This document shows, piece by piece, positions 1-8,752 of a stretch of DNA of 64,000 bases. Within the stretch, counting starts at the first letter, position 1. Each line of letters starts with the position of its first letter. The position numbers and the translations under genes are program-made. Source of the stretch: Trichomonas vaginalis G3 (Eukaryota > Parabasalia > Trichomonadida > Trichomonadidae); assembly GCF_026262505.1 (NCBI RefSeq), contig NW_026529166.1, positions 1 through 64,000 on the forward strand. Reading direction: 5' to 3'. The notes under the pieces are model-generated. The model was not told the DNA's origin. It was given only the letters and a program-made list of their open reading frames with translations, and made no database searches.

Positions 1-176
1 CCGAACAGAAAGAATATAAGAAGGGTGAAACAAATGTGAAATATTATCCTTCATCTCTGAAGACAATAACGAACAAAGATGTTATACAGAAATTCTTACC
101 AAAGGTTGAAGAAGCTTCAATTGACATTGACGAAGGAAGTGAAATGGTTGAAGAAATTGACCCTGAAGCTATTTAA
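1..176 (+). CDS. Unknown Maverick protein, 3' part (copy A)
   Basis: This is the C-terminal part of the 157-residue protein that is complete at 29611-30084. Only the last 58 or so codons lie in the window because the window begins inside the gene. The end is acidic, rich in Glu and Asp. The stop is followed by an AGGTGA-type box module and faces the 3' end of the KilA-N gene. Confidence 0.8.
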   Translation, partial: EQKEYKKGETNVKYYPSSLKTITNKDVIQKFLPKVEEASIDIDEGSEMVEEIDPEAI

Positions 177-192
177 GCAAAAATATATTTTT

Positions 193-228
193 GGTGAAGA
201 GGTGAGATTTCACCTGTTTTTTCACCTC
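193..228. repeat. AGGTGA box module between convergent genes (copy A)
   Basis: Four GGTGA/TCACC boxes lie in about 36 bases, preceded by the same A/T-rich lead-in that precedes the other modules in the element. It sits between the 3' ends of the unknown 157-residue gene and the KilA-N gene. An AGGTGA...TCACCT pair can fold as a short hairpin. Confidence 0.75.
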
Positions 229-234
229 ATTCTC

Positions 235-303
235 TCTTCGTTAATGTTGTCGTGACTTCTTCGTTAATGTTGTCGTGACTTCTTCGTTAATGTTGTCGTG
301 ACT
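235..303. repeat. Three tandem 23-bp repeats (copy A)
   Basis: Three exact 23-base units with the core TTAATGTTGTCGTGACT end at the stop codon of the KilA-N gene. Together with the box module before it, this fills the whole convergent gap. The role is unknown. Confidence 0.9.
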
Positions 304-1164
304 TCATTCTTCCTCTTTGAAGTTATCGAAATATTCTGTTATTTTTTCCTTCAGTAATGGTAAGTCTTCTTTGAATGTAAGTATTGTGCAACCTTTGATG
401 TCATAGTGTGTTTGAGGAAGAGTATTTTTGACAATTTCCTTTATTTGCTCATTCGGTGTCATTGAAATCGGTAAGTTTTCACGATAGAACCAGTTTCTGT
501 CAGATTTGTAAATCTTAGCAAGGTCATAAAAGCTTTTGTTGTTTCTTCTGACTAAATGCAACATAACCATATCTCTGTCTTCTTCATTTTCCATCTCTTC
601 AGCGTAAATCATATACTTATAACTCTTTTCCTTTCCTTTTGGTACTGAACGTGGTATTCTTTTCTGTATGCTTTTGTCTTTGGATTCAATGACTTCATCT
701 TTTGCTTGAAGTTTCTTTTCCATCTGTTCGCGTTCTTGTCTGTGAAGTTCGTCAAGAAGTTTGTAAATATTCCAAGCATAACGTGGTGAAGCCCACATTG
801 CAACTGCATTTACTAAAAGTCTATGAACATAATATCCTCTCAAACCGTTTGGCAATTTTTCACGGTTTTCATAGAGTTTTGGCGACTGGGATTTTTTACC
901 TACTCGCTGTTCTTCACTGTTTTCAGAAAAAAGTACGTCTCGCTGTGCTTCACTTAATAGTTCTATGGTGCTTTGGTTCCTAAACCAGTCTTTAGGAAGC
1001 TTAGTATCTGGAGCAAAACAAGCCGTCAAAATACTTTGCATTTGGTACATGTCGTCTTTGACAGAACGAATGAGTCTCAATTGTTTGTTATATTGTATGT
1101 ACTCGTATTCTTCATTTATGACTTCATGAACGATAGCAGTTGTTGTGTTCTCTAATGTTGACAT
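304..1164 (-). CDS. KilA-N/MSV199-like DNA-binding protein (copy A)
   Basis: This 286-residue protein probably binds DNA and may regulate element or host genes. Residues about 56-140 fit a KilA-N-type domain: a WFRN start, then GLRGYYVHRLLVNAVAMW and ASPRYAW, the usual G-YVH...W-S pattern. A charged helix (about 135-170, Glu/Lys-rich) suggests a coiled coil. The last 110 residues resemble the C-terminal domain found behind KilA-N in large DNA virus proteins. I chose the ATG at 1164 because the longer frame starts only at a TTG. Upstream lie a T-rich block and a 48-base AGGTGA box module, a plausible operator. The KilA-N call rests on pattern; the target is unknown. Confidence 0.75.
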   Translation of the reverse strand: MSTLENTTTAIVHEVINEEYEYIQYNKQLRLIRSVKDDMYQMQSILTACFAPDTKLPKDWFRNQSTIELLSEAQRDVLFSENSEEQRVGKKSQSPKLYENREKLPNGLRGYYVHRLLVNAVAMWASPRYAWNIYKLLDELHRQEREQMEKKLQAKDEVIESKDKSIQKRIPRSVPKGKEKSYKYMIYAEEMENEEDRDMVMLHLVRRNNKSFYDLAKIYKSDRNWFYRENLPISMTPNEQIKEIVKNTLPQTHYDIKGCTILTFKEDLPLLKEKITEYFDNFKEEE

Positions 1165-1275
1165 TACTGTCTTTACATACAAAATAAAAAAATAAATAAA
1201 AATAAAATTAGCGTTATTTTTTCTATCTTAAGGAAATTCATGAAATTTGGTCATTTTTCAGCAAAAATATATTTT

Positions 1276-1323
1276 AGGTGAAGAGGTGAGATGTCACCTG
1301 TTTTTTCACCTGTTTTCTCACCC
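1276..1323. repeat. 48-bp box module, inverted partner of 2367-2414 (copy A)
   Basis: It holds five AGGTGA/TCACCT-type boxes and a 6-bp-stem hairpin (AGGTGA GATG TCACCT). It matches the reverse complement of 2367-2414 at 47 of 48 bases. It lies about 110 bases upstream of the KilA-N start and 8 bases past the stop of the 321-residue gene. Confidence 0.9.
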
Positions 1324-1331
1324 TAGTTTTT

Positions 1332-2297
1332 TCACAAGCGTTTTACATGAATTGTACGATGTATATTTGAAATCCTAAACAATTTCGTAGCTTCTATTTC
1401 TTCTGTCAGTATGTCAAAAGTTTTAACAATACCGAAGGTTTCTTTATACTTCTTCTTGACGTCAGATAGAAGGAAATCTTCTGCTGTTGGATAGTTTTTG
1501 TTCAGAAATTCTAACATGTTCATTTTATCTTCTGCTGGCTTTTCTGCTTCTTTCTTTAAGTCTGCATAGTCGTTTCTCATTCTTTCTATCTCTTTGACTG
1601 AGTAGTTATATTTCCTAATTGCTGCCTTACATTTTGAACATTGCGGGTTCATTTTTGCGTTATACATTGAAATAAAACCAGCTAAAACAACTAAGGCGTC
1701 AATTGCTCTCTTCATCTCAAACATAGCGGGTCTTATTTGTTCGTTCCATACTTTGCCTCTTCTATCTTTATCTCTTATTTCCCAAACACATTTTGCAACT
1801 AACGAAACAAAGTTGTCGTAGGTCTTAAATTCTTCAGATTTATATATGTCAGAAACATTCTTATAAACCATGTCGCAATCTTTGTCCATAACTTTATGGT
1901 TGCAATGAAAACCAAGGAATTCATAATTTACTTTACGTATGAACTTCTTTATTTCTACTGAGTCAGTTGGTTTCACTTCAATTTCGTCGAATTCAGGAAT
2001 AGTGAGTTTTTGTTGTTGGATTTCAGGCAATTTGGGTAAATGGTCAATAATGTCCTGCATTTCATAAAGATATTCTTCATTTTCTTCATCTTTCGCACTA
2101 CAGTCTAAATTACTTGTTAAAAGTTCCTGCTTAATTTTTTGTATTTCTGTTTCGAAAGTATATGAAGAAGGAATGAAGTTTTTCATCTCTACTAACATTG
2201 ACGTAGGATTCATGACTAACGAGTTTGGTGCTGTTGTTGTGGACAGAGTCCCGCCGTTCGCGGCTTGAATTGTTGTTGTGCCGATTGTTGAAATCAT
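1332..2297 (-). CDS. Unknown 321-residue Maverick protein (copy A)
   Basis: I do not recognise the family. The N-terminus is Thr/Asn/Ser-rich and probably disordered (1-35), followed by acidic helices. The middle has a Cys/His cluster (CNHKV...DKDC) and a later CSKC pair that could bind metal. The last 60 residues (LLSDVKKKY...HRTIHVKRL) look like a small winged-helix nucleic-acid-binding fold, by pattern only. The gene is framed by a 48-base inverted repeat, one arm just past its stop and the other about 70 bases before its start, unlike any other gene here. The start ATG follows a long T-rich leader. A replication or regulatory role is a guess. Confidence 0.75.
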   Translation of the reverse strand: MISTIGTTTIQAANGGTLSTTTAPNSLVMNPTSMLVEMKNFIPSSYTFETEIQKIKQELLTSNLDCSAKDEENEEYLYEMQDIIDHLPKLPEIQQQKLTIPEFDEIEVKPTDSVEIKKFIRKVNYEFLGFHCNHKVMDKDCDMVYKNVSDIYKSEEFKTYDNFVSLVAKCVWEIRDKDRRGKVWNEQIRPAMFEMKRAIDALVVLAGFISMYNAKMNPQCSKCKAAIRKYNYSVKEIERMRNDYADLKKEAEKPAEDKMNMLEFLNKNYPTAEDFLLSDVKKKYKETFGIVKTFDILTEEIEATKLFRISNIHRTIHVKRL

Positions 2298-2366
2298 ATC
2301 TTTTATACAAAAAATAAAAAAATAAAAATAAAACTAACTTTATTTTTTATTTCGGGAAAATTCATG

Positions 2367-2414
2367 AGGTGAGAAAACAGGTGAAAAAACAGGTGACATC
2401 TCACCTCTTCACCT
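2367..2414. repeat. 48-bp box module, inverted partner of 1276-1323 (copy A)
   Basis: This is the upstream arm of the inverted repeat around the 321-residue gene. It carries the same five AGGTGA-type boxes in reverse orientation. The adjoining A/T-rich 15 bases are also partly shared with the other modules. Confidence 0.9.
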
Positions 2415-2514
2415 AAACATTATTTTTGGTGTAAATTTATGACAAAAATAAATGGTACCATTAATAATACATGACTGTTCTCATTCATGTCTGATTTACA
2501 TCTAATGAAAAAGT

Positions 2515-3600
2515 TTAGAAGAATTTTCTTATTCTTTCTGGCATATTTTTGTCTTTCCAGTACTCCCGCTCTAATGGTCCCAGATGTGTTGGCTTCGACT
2601 CTCTCAAGTTCTTAGATGGTATAACATCTTCAACGCCTCCTTCATATCTTACTTTATAAGTGTCATCGTTTGTGTTATAGCCAAGTATTTCAATAACCAC
2701 TCCTCGCTTTGCTTCGTCAATGGTTTCAGCAAGTTTGCCATTACTACTTTCGACTAATTTATGTCGAGGATAAAACGCAATAGAGTCGTCGGCAGCTTTT
2801 ATAAGATATCCATTACCTTGCGTAGAGTCTACAATATAATAATTTCGACTTAACCTTAAACGTTTCTTTGTCAACGGTTTGTCGTCAAGAACTACACGAA
2901 CTTTTGTACCAGGAATGAGGGTAAATTGTGTTGAATTTCTGATATTTTGTGTTTGGCTTCGTTTCTTTTGTATATACTTTTCTTCTTGTTGTTGTGTCAT
3001 TGAATTTGGTGTATGTCCTGTTGTAGAATGTGTTGAGGAATTATATACTTCGAGAAAATGTTTCATTGTTTCTTCGGTAAAGTCTCGCTCTTGGTTTAAA
3101 TCTCTGAGAGTCCTTATGAAGCGGTTTATGATGCCGAGTATGTTATGGTTATGGTCTTCAGTAGTGTAGTGAGTTATGTTATGCTTAATGAGAAATTCTG
3201 TGATTTCGTTGCTGAGGTATGCACCGTCTTGGTCTGATGTTAAAATACTTGGGCTATGTTCTGCTACAAACTTTTGTAAAACTCTTAACACTTCATGAGT
3301 TCCTTTATTTTTCATTGGATATGCATATGCTTTACGAGTGTTAACATTTATGAAGATGAGGAATGGTTTATGGCCACATTTTCTGCTTTGAATGAGAGTG
3401 TCAAATTGGTATGCGTCAGGAGTGTTGGAGTAAATTGGTAAAAAGTAGTCGTAAGGGTTTATTTTTGTTTGATGTACAACATTTTTGTCAAAGAACCTTT
3501 TCACTTCAGCTCTGTTAGTAAATCCCCGACTCTTTGCAGCTTCATTGAACTTCTTAAATGACCTCCATGGATGTTGTTCGAATACTTCTTTCAAGCTCAT
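2515..3600 (-). CDS. INT: Maverick retroviral-type integrase (copy A)
   Basis: This 361-residue integrase joins element ends to target DNA. Residues about 60-205 form an RNase H-like rve core, with YQFDTL (Asp67), TSDQDGAYLS (Asp123) and the NRFIRTLRD helix as landmarks. The region 225-350 is basic and then beta-rich (GVVIEILGYN...YKVRYEGG), consistent with an SH3/chromo-like targeting domain, as in other Maverick integrases. It ends FF. It is transcribed in the same direction as the fibre gene behind it, with about 40 bases between the fibre stop and this start. The leader contains AGAATAAAA, shared with other genes of the element. The integrase assignment is firm from motifs and context. 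Confidence 0.93.
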   Translation of the reverse strand: MSLKEVFEQHPWRSFKKFNEAAKSRGFTNRAEVKRFFDKNVVHQTKINPYDYFLPIYSNTPDAYQFDTLIQSRKCGHKPFLIFINVNTRKAYAYPMKNKGTHEVLRVLQKFVAEHSPSILTSDQDGAYLSNEITEFLIKHNITHYTTEDHNHNILGIINRFIRTLRDLNQERDFTEETMKHFLEVYNSSTHSTTGHTPNSMTQQQEEKYIQKKRSQTQNIRNSTQFTLIPGTKVRVVLDDKPLTKKRLRLSRNYYIVDSTQGNGYLIKAADDSIAFYPRHKLVESSNGKLAETIDEAKRGVVIEILGYNTNDDTYKVRYEGGVEDVIPSKNLRESKPTHLGPLEREYWKDKNMPERIRKFF

Positions 3601-3640
3601 TTATGTAAAGTTAAAGATTTTATTCTAGGCTCAAGCGCGT

Positions 3641-6600
3641 TCATTGAACGCGGTACCATGCAAATACAGTCACAAATGGTGGCATGTAATCTGCACCCGA
3701 GCCTGTTGGATTTGTTGTGAAAGTATGGGCATGATTTCCTGCGGTTCCACAGAAAATACCTGCGCTTGAATCTACTGGGTCACTTGAAATATCATATCTA
3801 TGCATTCCCTGTCTATCCGAACCTGCTGCAAGATTTGTATAACCTCTTTTTGTTATTGAATGTGAATGACTACCTGTTGTGTTTGTAGTTCCTGTATGAG
3901 TGTGCGGTGGAAGGTTTGCTTCAGTAATTTTCTTCGAACCTCCTGTTTGCTTTGAAGAGTTAGCACAGTATAAGAATTTATCTACAATCTGTTCCCACGT
4001 ACCGAAACCCAGAACTGTTGCTGGATTTGTTGAGTTCATTGACGTATAAATAGAGCCTATAGGATATAATGTTTGAAGCATTTCTGTCTTTAATGTTTGA
4101 AGCTCTGTTTTGTCTGCTTTCTTGTCATATAAATCTTGAGCAGTGAATTTAATATTATGTTCATCCTTCATGACATAAACATCTTTACATCTAATGTTTC
4201 TCATCGTCGTTATGTCGTCATCCGATGTTAAACCTTGTGGAAAGTTAGGAGGTTTACAATATATTGCATCCCCACCAGTTTCTTCAACCGTTCCTTCAAT
4301 ACTTTCTATAGCAACAGTTGAGAAGGAGTTATGTGTATGGTTCTTGTCTGCTTTCTTATCTAACATTGCTGGTAGTTCATATGTTTCAAAGTTTCTGACA
4401 TGACCTTTGATATTTATACATTTGTTATTTAAGGAGTTTAGTGTATCTTTTACGCTTGTACTTGGATTCTCTAAAGGTGCACTTGAACCAAGGGTATAGT
4501 TCAATATTATGTCGTCTGCTCTAACAGTAGTGAAGGATTTATGTGTATGGTTCTTGTCGGCTTTACTGTCTAATGTAGCTTGAAGTTCATTTATATCGGA
4601 GATGCTGTGTTTATGAGATTTCAAAACTTTGTTCATTGCTTCGAGTTCAACTTTGTCAGCTTTACTTTTAATAGCATCTTCAAACGTTATTTTTGACTTA
4701 ACTCTCAAAGTAAATCTTGGTTCAACTAATACACCGTTAACATTGAAAGTAGAGGCATAAATTTCACCGGTATAACCAAATGATTGTGGTGCTATACCTG
4801 TGTCATACTGTACAGTACAGTGTATGTCATAACCTTTAGCACGAATGAATTTATATCTTCTTTCATTAACATTTTTCGTATTCACTTTTTCACCCTGTGT
4901 TAAATATCCATGATAGTCCGTTATAATCTGTTCATCAGAACTTATATAATGAACATGGTTTTTGTCTGCTTTATTGTCTAAAGAAGTTTGAAGTTCATTT
5001 ATATCGGAGATATTGTGTTTATGAGATTTCAAAACTTTGTTCGTTGCGTCAAGTTCATTTTTGTCCGCTTTACTATTTAATGTAGCTTGAAGTTCATTTA
5101 TATCGGAGATATTGTGTTTATGTTCTTTATCTGCTTTTTCGGCTAATTTCTCTTCTATCTCATTTATTTCAAGTTCATGCCTACCACCACCTCCCGAAGA
5201 AGTATTTTTCTTCAGCTCTTGAAGAACGTCCACTTCGCCATCTTTGGTGTCAATAATGAGACTTTGAGTTAAAACCTTTCCTGTCTTAATGGATGTTTGT
5301 AAAACTTCTTCTTCACCGTGTTCGGGGTCATGGTCGTCGTCATATCTTGTGAAATCAGAGATGTTGTCATACATTAAGCATATCTGTCTCAAAAGTTCTG
5401 CTATTTGGAATTGGAACGAAAGATATACAGAACTTTCATCATCTCCTAAAGTCAAGTCTGCTTTCTTAAGTATTTCTTGAATGTATGCAATGAGAACAGA
5501 GTACCTTGGAAAATATTCGAACAATATTTCATTAGCTGTTGGTTTTGGTGGTTCTTCTGGAGTTTCTGTTGTTTCAGTTCCTTCTGTTGGAGTTTCTGCA
5601 TCTCTTGACTTCAATGCTCTTGCTCTCAAAGACCTAAATGTTAGAGCACCGGGTTTTACAAAGGACTTTATAAATGCTTTAATAGTTCCTGGTAAGTTAT
5701 TGTTAGCATTAAGTAAGTTCCTTATGCTTCCATCATGTACGTCCATAGCACTATGTAAAAAATCTATACTTTTCTTGTAGTCAGCAATAGACTGACTGTG
5801 ATTTTTTAAAGATTTGTCAATACCTTTAAGCCAATCTTCATGCATGTCTGATACTGAGCCAAGAATATCATTTGCTTCCTTTAGTGTATTTTGTGCTTGT
5901 CGTAAAGTATCCAATCCCGTACGTGCATTGTTTGCTATACGTCTTACAGTATCTATTTGACTCCTTGTTTCTTGCATCCAACCAGATAAAGTTTTAATAG
6001 TATCCGAACCATTTGAAATGAAGTTCAAAGCATTTTTAACGTCATTTAAAACTTCTTCACCAAGTACTGCCCATATCTTTCCGATTTGGTATTGAAGAAC
6101 TCCATATGAAGCAGCTGTTAAACCAGTATTTATAAGGTCCCATATCCATGATTTAGCAGTTTTTCCATCCTTTCCATCCTTTCCATCCAAACCGTTTTCG
6201 CCTTGAGGTCCTTGTATTCCTTGTATTCCTTGTATTCCTTGTGGTCCTTGAGGTCCGGTGTCACCCTTCTCTCCTTTCAGTTCATCTTTATGTTCGTTAT
6301 AATATTCTAATGTCATAAGGTGTACATCATTACTGCTACCAGCAACGCCAAGAATTTGTTTCTCATTCATGACTAAATTCTTTAAGCATTTAATGTTGTC
6401 GTCAAATCGAAAGCTCTTTAACAATTCAATGAGAACATTCAGTACTTTCACTAATGAGGCATCTACTGTAGAATTTATATATTGCACCGTTCCATCATTT
6501 ATGATAGGAACTTTACTTATTGTAATGAATGGGTCATAAGTGTTAAAAGTATCGAAATCAATGACTTTTTTAGTTTTTCCATCGTCAATGACTAAATCAT

Positions 6601-6691
6601 TGCCTTCAATGGTTAAAGTTGAGTTTTCGTTTACTAGTTCATGTGCTCTTCTTGCTTCATTTGTTTCATACGCATATGCAGCAATAGTCAT
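3641..6691 (-). CDS. Phage-like collagen/tail-collar fibre protein (copy A)
   Basis: This 1016-residue protein is probably a virion fibre that binds a surface. Residues 140-178 are collagen-like Gly-X-Y repeats (GPQGPQGIQGIQ, GKDGKDGK). About 200-345 is helical, likely a trimeric coiled coil. A Pro/Glu/Thr-rich linker lies near 365-395. Several copies of a KADKxHxHxISDINELQ-type repeat fall at about 510-850, as in phage fibre shafts. The last 140 residues match the tail-collar pattern: YPIGSIYTS, FGTWEQI, PPHTHTG, GNHAHTF and a terminal MPPFVTVFAWYRV. It is the largest gene of the right half and shares a 17-base divergent start region with the penton-like gene. The receptor is unknown. Confidence 0.85.
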   Translation of the reverse strand: MTIAAYAYETNEARRAHELVNENSTLTIEGNDLVIDDGKTKKVIDFDTFNTYDPFITISKVPIINDGTVQYINSTVDASLVKVLNVLIELLKSFRFDDNIKCLKNLVMNEKQILGVAGSSNDVHLMTLEYYNEHKDELKGEKGDTGPQGPQGIQGIQGIQGPQGENGLDGKDGKDGKTAKSWIWDLINTGLTAASYGVLQYQIGKIWAVLGEEVLNDVKNALNFISNGSDTIKTLSGWMQETRSQIDTVRRIANNARTGLDTLRQAQNTLKEANDILGSVSDMHEDWLKGIDKSLKNHSQSIADYKKSIDFLHSAMDVHDGSIRNLLNANNNLPGTIKAFIKSFVKPGALTFRSLRARALKSRDAETPTEGTETTETPEEPPKPTANEILFEYFPRYSVLIAYIQEILKKADLTLGDDESSVYLSFQFQIAELLRQICLMYDNISDFTRYDDDHDPEHGEEEVLQTSIKTGKVLTQSLIIDTKDGEVDVLQELKKNTSSGGGGRHELEINEIEEKLAEKADKEHKHNISDINELQATLNSKADKNELDATNKVLKSHKHNISDINELQTSLDNKADKNHVHYISSDEQIITDYHGYLTQGEKVNTKNVNERRYKFIRAKGYDIHCTVQYDTGIAPQSFGYTGEIYASTFNVNGVLVEPRFTLRVKSKITFEDAIKSKADKVELEAMNKVLKSHKHSISDINELQATLDSKADKNHTHKSFTTVRADDIILNYTLGSSAPLENPSTSVKDTLNSLNNKCINIKGHVRNFETYELPAMLDKKADKNHTHNSFSTVAIESIEGTVEETGGDAIYCKPPNFPQGLTSDDDITTMRNIRCKDVYVMKDEHNIKFTAQDLYDKKADKTELQTLKTEMLQTLYPIGSIYTSMNSTNPATVLGFGTWEQIVDKFLYCANSSKQTGGSKKITEANLPPHTHTGTTNTTGSHSHSITKRGYTNLAAGSDRQGMHRYDISSDPVDSSAGIFCGTAGNHAHTFTTNPTGSGADYMPPFVTVFAWYRVQ

Positions 6692-6708
6692 ATTTTAATG
6701 AGAATAAA
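6692..6708. promoter_or_regulatory. 17-bp divergent promoter, fibre/penton-like (copy A)
   Basis: Only 17 bases separate the two opposed start codons. Read toward the fibre gene it is TTTATTCTCATTAAAAT. It nearly matches the ATPase/beta-rich gene gap at 9637-9652 in the other orientation. Function is inferred from position and conservation. Confidence 0.6.
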
Positions 6709-7485
6709 ATGTTGTTCTATTTGCAAAGTACAGACCCAAACGAATACGGAATAGTAAAGCTACAAACAAACTTAGGTCTTCAGAATGAAGCACTTGCTTT
6801 CAGAGTTGTTGACTTCAATACTATCGCAACTTTTGTCATAACAGATGAAACAGATTTCATGGAGTTTGAAATAGATGGAAAGAAGCACGAAATAAGATTT
6901 CACAATAATGTAGAATATAAGATGGAAACATTAGCTGGAGTGTTAAATGCTCTCATAAATACTACAATAAACAAGGATAACGAAGAAAACTTAATGAATG
7001 TTAAACTTATTGCAGGAGTTTTGAAGTTCAGTTATGCAAAGGAGTTTAAGATAACACGAATGAGTCATAGAGTTCAATTGCTTCTGGGTGCATACCATAT
7101 GACATTTCCTTTGAAAAGTGTTGACAAAACGATTGAGATGAAATCTGTTCCATACGTATGTTATGGTAATTGTTTGTACATTGAGTCTAAAATAGCTAAT
7201 GTCACAGGTATTTCAGGAGTTAATAGTAAAGGTTCAGTAGAATATAAGTCTTTCTGTTATGAAGTAAATTCAATGTTCATTCCAAACGTTCCTGTCATAG
7301 CAACTCATTTAGGTAAATGGGTTCGCATTAGTCCTCATAATTTGAAAGACATGCAATTCAGACTAGTTGACTTTCAAGGCGAGCCTGTAGAACTGAAGGC
7401 ACCAGTGCGAATGACTGTTGAAGTTGACTTTTTAGAAAATATTAAATGCAACAGCTTACAAGAGAACTCAGAGCTAAAAATATAA
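6709..7485 (+). CDS. Penton-like beta-rich virion protein (copy A)
   Basis: This 258-residue protein is a candidate minor capsid (penton) protein. The sequence is rich in short beta-type stretches. It ends with the pattern FRLVDFQGEPVELKAPVRM, similar to the C-terminal L-x-D-x-x-G strand pair I associate with Polinton-type minor capsid proteins. There are no enzymatic motifs and no membrane span. It starts 17 bases from the divergent fibre start and overlaps the next gene by 40 bases. The role comes from fold impression and context, so it could be another fibre-base or receptor-binding component. Confidence 0.5.
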   Translation: MLFYLQSTDPNEYGIVKLQTNLGLQNEALAFRVVDFNTIATFVITDETDFMEFEIDGKKHEIRFHNNVEYKMETLAGVLNALINTTINKDNEENLMNVKLIAGVLKFSYAKEFKITRMSHRVQLLLGAYHMTFPLKSVDKTIEMKSVPYVCYGNCLYIESKIANVTGISGVNSKGSVEYKSFCYEVNSMFIPNVPVIATHLGKWVRISPHNLKDMQFRLVDFQGEPVELKAPVRMTVEVDFLENIKCNSLQENSELKI

Positions 7486-7715
7486 AGTATGAATGTTATG
7501 TATTAGGTCATGAACTTTGGTTGTTGCTGTTTGATGAAACAAATGAGTTAGTTATGTCAGTCAAGAGAACAGAAAAAGGCGTCAAAGGCGCCGAGCGCAA
7601 AGCGCTATATTGTGTTAGTGAGAACTGCACCAAGTCAATAAGATTAGGTTTGCATTATGAAGATGAGTTCGATACTGTTGAAGAAGTTTTGGATAGATAT
7701 TACAAATTGCTTTAA
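7446..7715 (+). CDS. Unknown 89-residue protein (copy A)
   Basis: This small mixed alpha/beta protein has a hydrophobic strand (ELWLLLFDE) and an acidic C-terminal helix (EDEFDTVEEVLDRYYKLL). It overlaps the penton-like gene by 40 bases in another frame and meets the next gene tail to tail with a 4-base overlap. A later ATG (MSVKRTEKG) is possible. Family not recognised. Confidence 0.6.
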   Translation: MQQLTRELRAKNIKYECYVLGHELWLLLFDETNELVMSVKRTEKGVKGAERKALYCVSENCTKSIRLGLHYEDEFDTVEEVLDRYYKLL

Positions 7716-8325
7716 TTTACTAAAACATATTTCAAACAAAGTTTATATTCTGTTGAAAGTTTTGTATATTCATTCGAATATTTATACTTAAACTCAACTC
7801 CTGTAGTTCCTGGTGTTTCAATGATGCGGATGTTACCTATTTTCATGAATGGTGGCGTTTGACCACAGCATTCGATTTCAGGGTCGAGATAGTCAATGAC
7901 ACATTGTTTCCCTGTTATTCGTGAGATAACATTTTCAAGGTCCTCCTTTGTTAGAATTATTTGGTTCTTACTTATAAGATTTGTCAAAAGCTTCTTATCG
8001 TCTTTGAGTAAAATTGTTTGGTATAACTGAAGAAGGTAATGGTCTACGTTATCTGAAGGATTTGTTTGAACATTTGTGTAAGGGTTGTCGTTGGCTTCTC
8101 TTGAAAGAATTGGTCCAGTGGTGGATACTCTAACTTAACATCTGATGTAGCGTTAGCGTTTGAAGCTGAGTTTAAATTCACGGATTTCAGTTCTGGTTCT
8201 TTTTCTTTCAAACACTCTGAACTATAGTTCTTTATGACAATATTGTTTGTCGTTCGTGAGTCAACATTTGATGTTGGTTCAATTGGAACATTAACGGCAC
8301 CAGCTAAGATGGATTTGCTTCTCAT
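7712..8325 (-). pseudogene. Unknown 204-residue-class gene, broken (copy A)
   Basis: This corresponds to the intact gene at 37620-38234 in copy B and appears broken here by about one break. It starts 25 bases from the divergent 133-residue gene. Features of the protein are given under the intact copy. Confidence 0.75.
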
Positions 8326-8350
8326 TTCATATAGAATAAAAACCTTTTAT
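8326..8350. promoter_or_regulatory. 25-bp divergent promoter (copy A)
   Basis: This is the gap between opposed start codons of the 204-residue-class gene and the 133-residue gene. It contains AGAATAAAA, also present before the integrase and penton-like genes. Confidence 0.5.
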
Positions 8351-8752
8351 ATGTATGAAATGAACAATATACTCGACAAGGGTTTGAATGTAAAGCTAAC
8401 GAATGAAAATATTGTTGAATTCACTGAGACAGGAGCTGTGTATAAAGATGTAGAACTACTGAACAAAAGAGCTAAGGGAAGAAGCAGGAACATGAACAAA
8501 GGGTGGAAGCCTATAAAAATTTATGTCAATGATGGCTCAGGAGGTTCAAACATAAAGTATGCAGAAAGTTATAGAGTTTATGCTCTCAAAGGTGAAAAGC
8601 CTTCATTTAAGAACAGCTATTCTAACGCATATCCTCAAAAGCTAACGGATGGAGAAGTGGATGATATGAATGACAGCAAAAATATTAACAGAAATGGCGA
8701 CAGAGATGCATGGAATTTGTTTACCATCAGTCAATTGAAGGTTAAACTTTAA
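8351..8752 (+). CDS. Unknown 133-residue protein (copy A)
   Basis: The start is the ATG at 8351 (MYEMNN), directly behind the divergent promoter; the frame is open further upstream but only across the neighbouring gene. The protein is polar and basic in the middle (NKRAKGRSRNMNKGWKP), then Gly/Ser-rich, and ends in a beta-type stretch LFTISQLKVKL. It ends with a 4-base overlap against the convergent packaging ATPase gene. No family recognised; a small virion or DNA-associated protein is possible. Confidence 0.6.
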   Translation: MYEMNNILDKGLNVKLTNENIVEFTETGAVYKDVELLNKRAKGRSRNMNKGWKPIKIYVNDGSGGSNIKYAESYRVYALKGEKPSFKNSYSNAYPQKLTDGEVDDMNDSKNINRNGDRDAWNLFTISQLKVKL

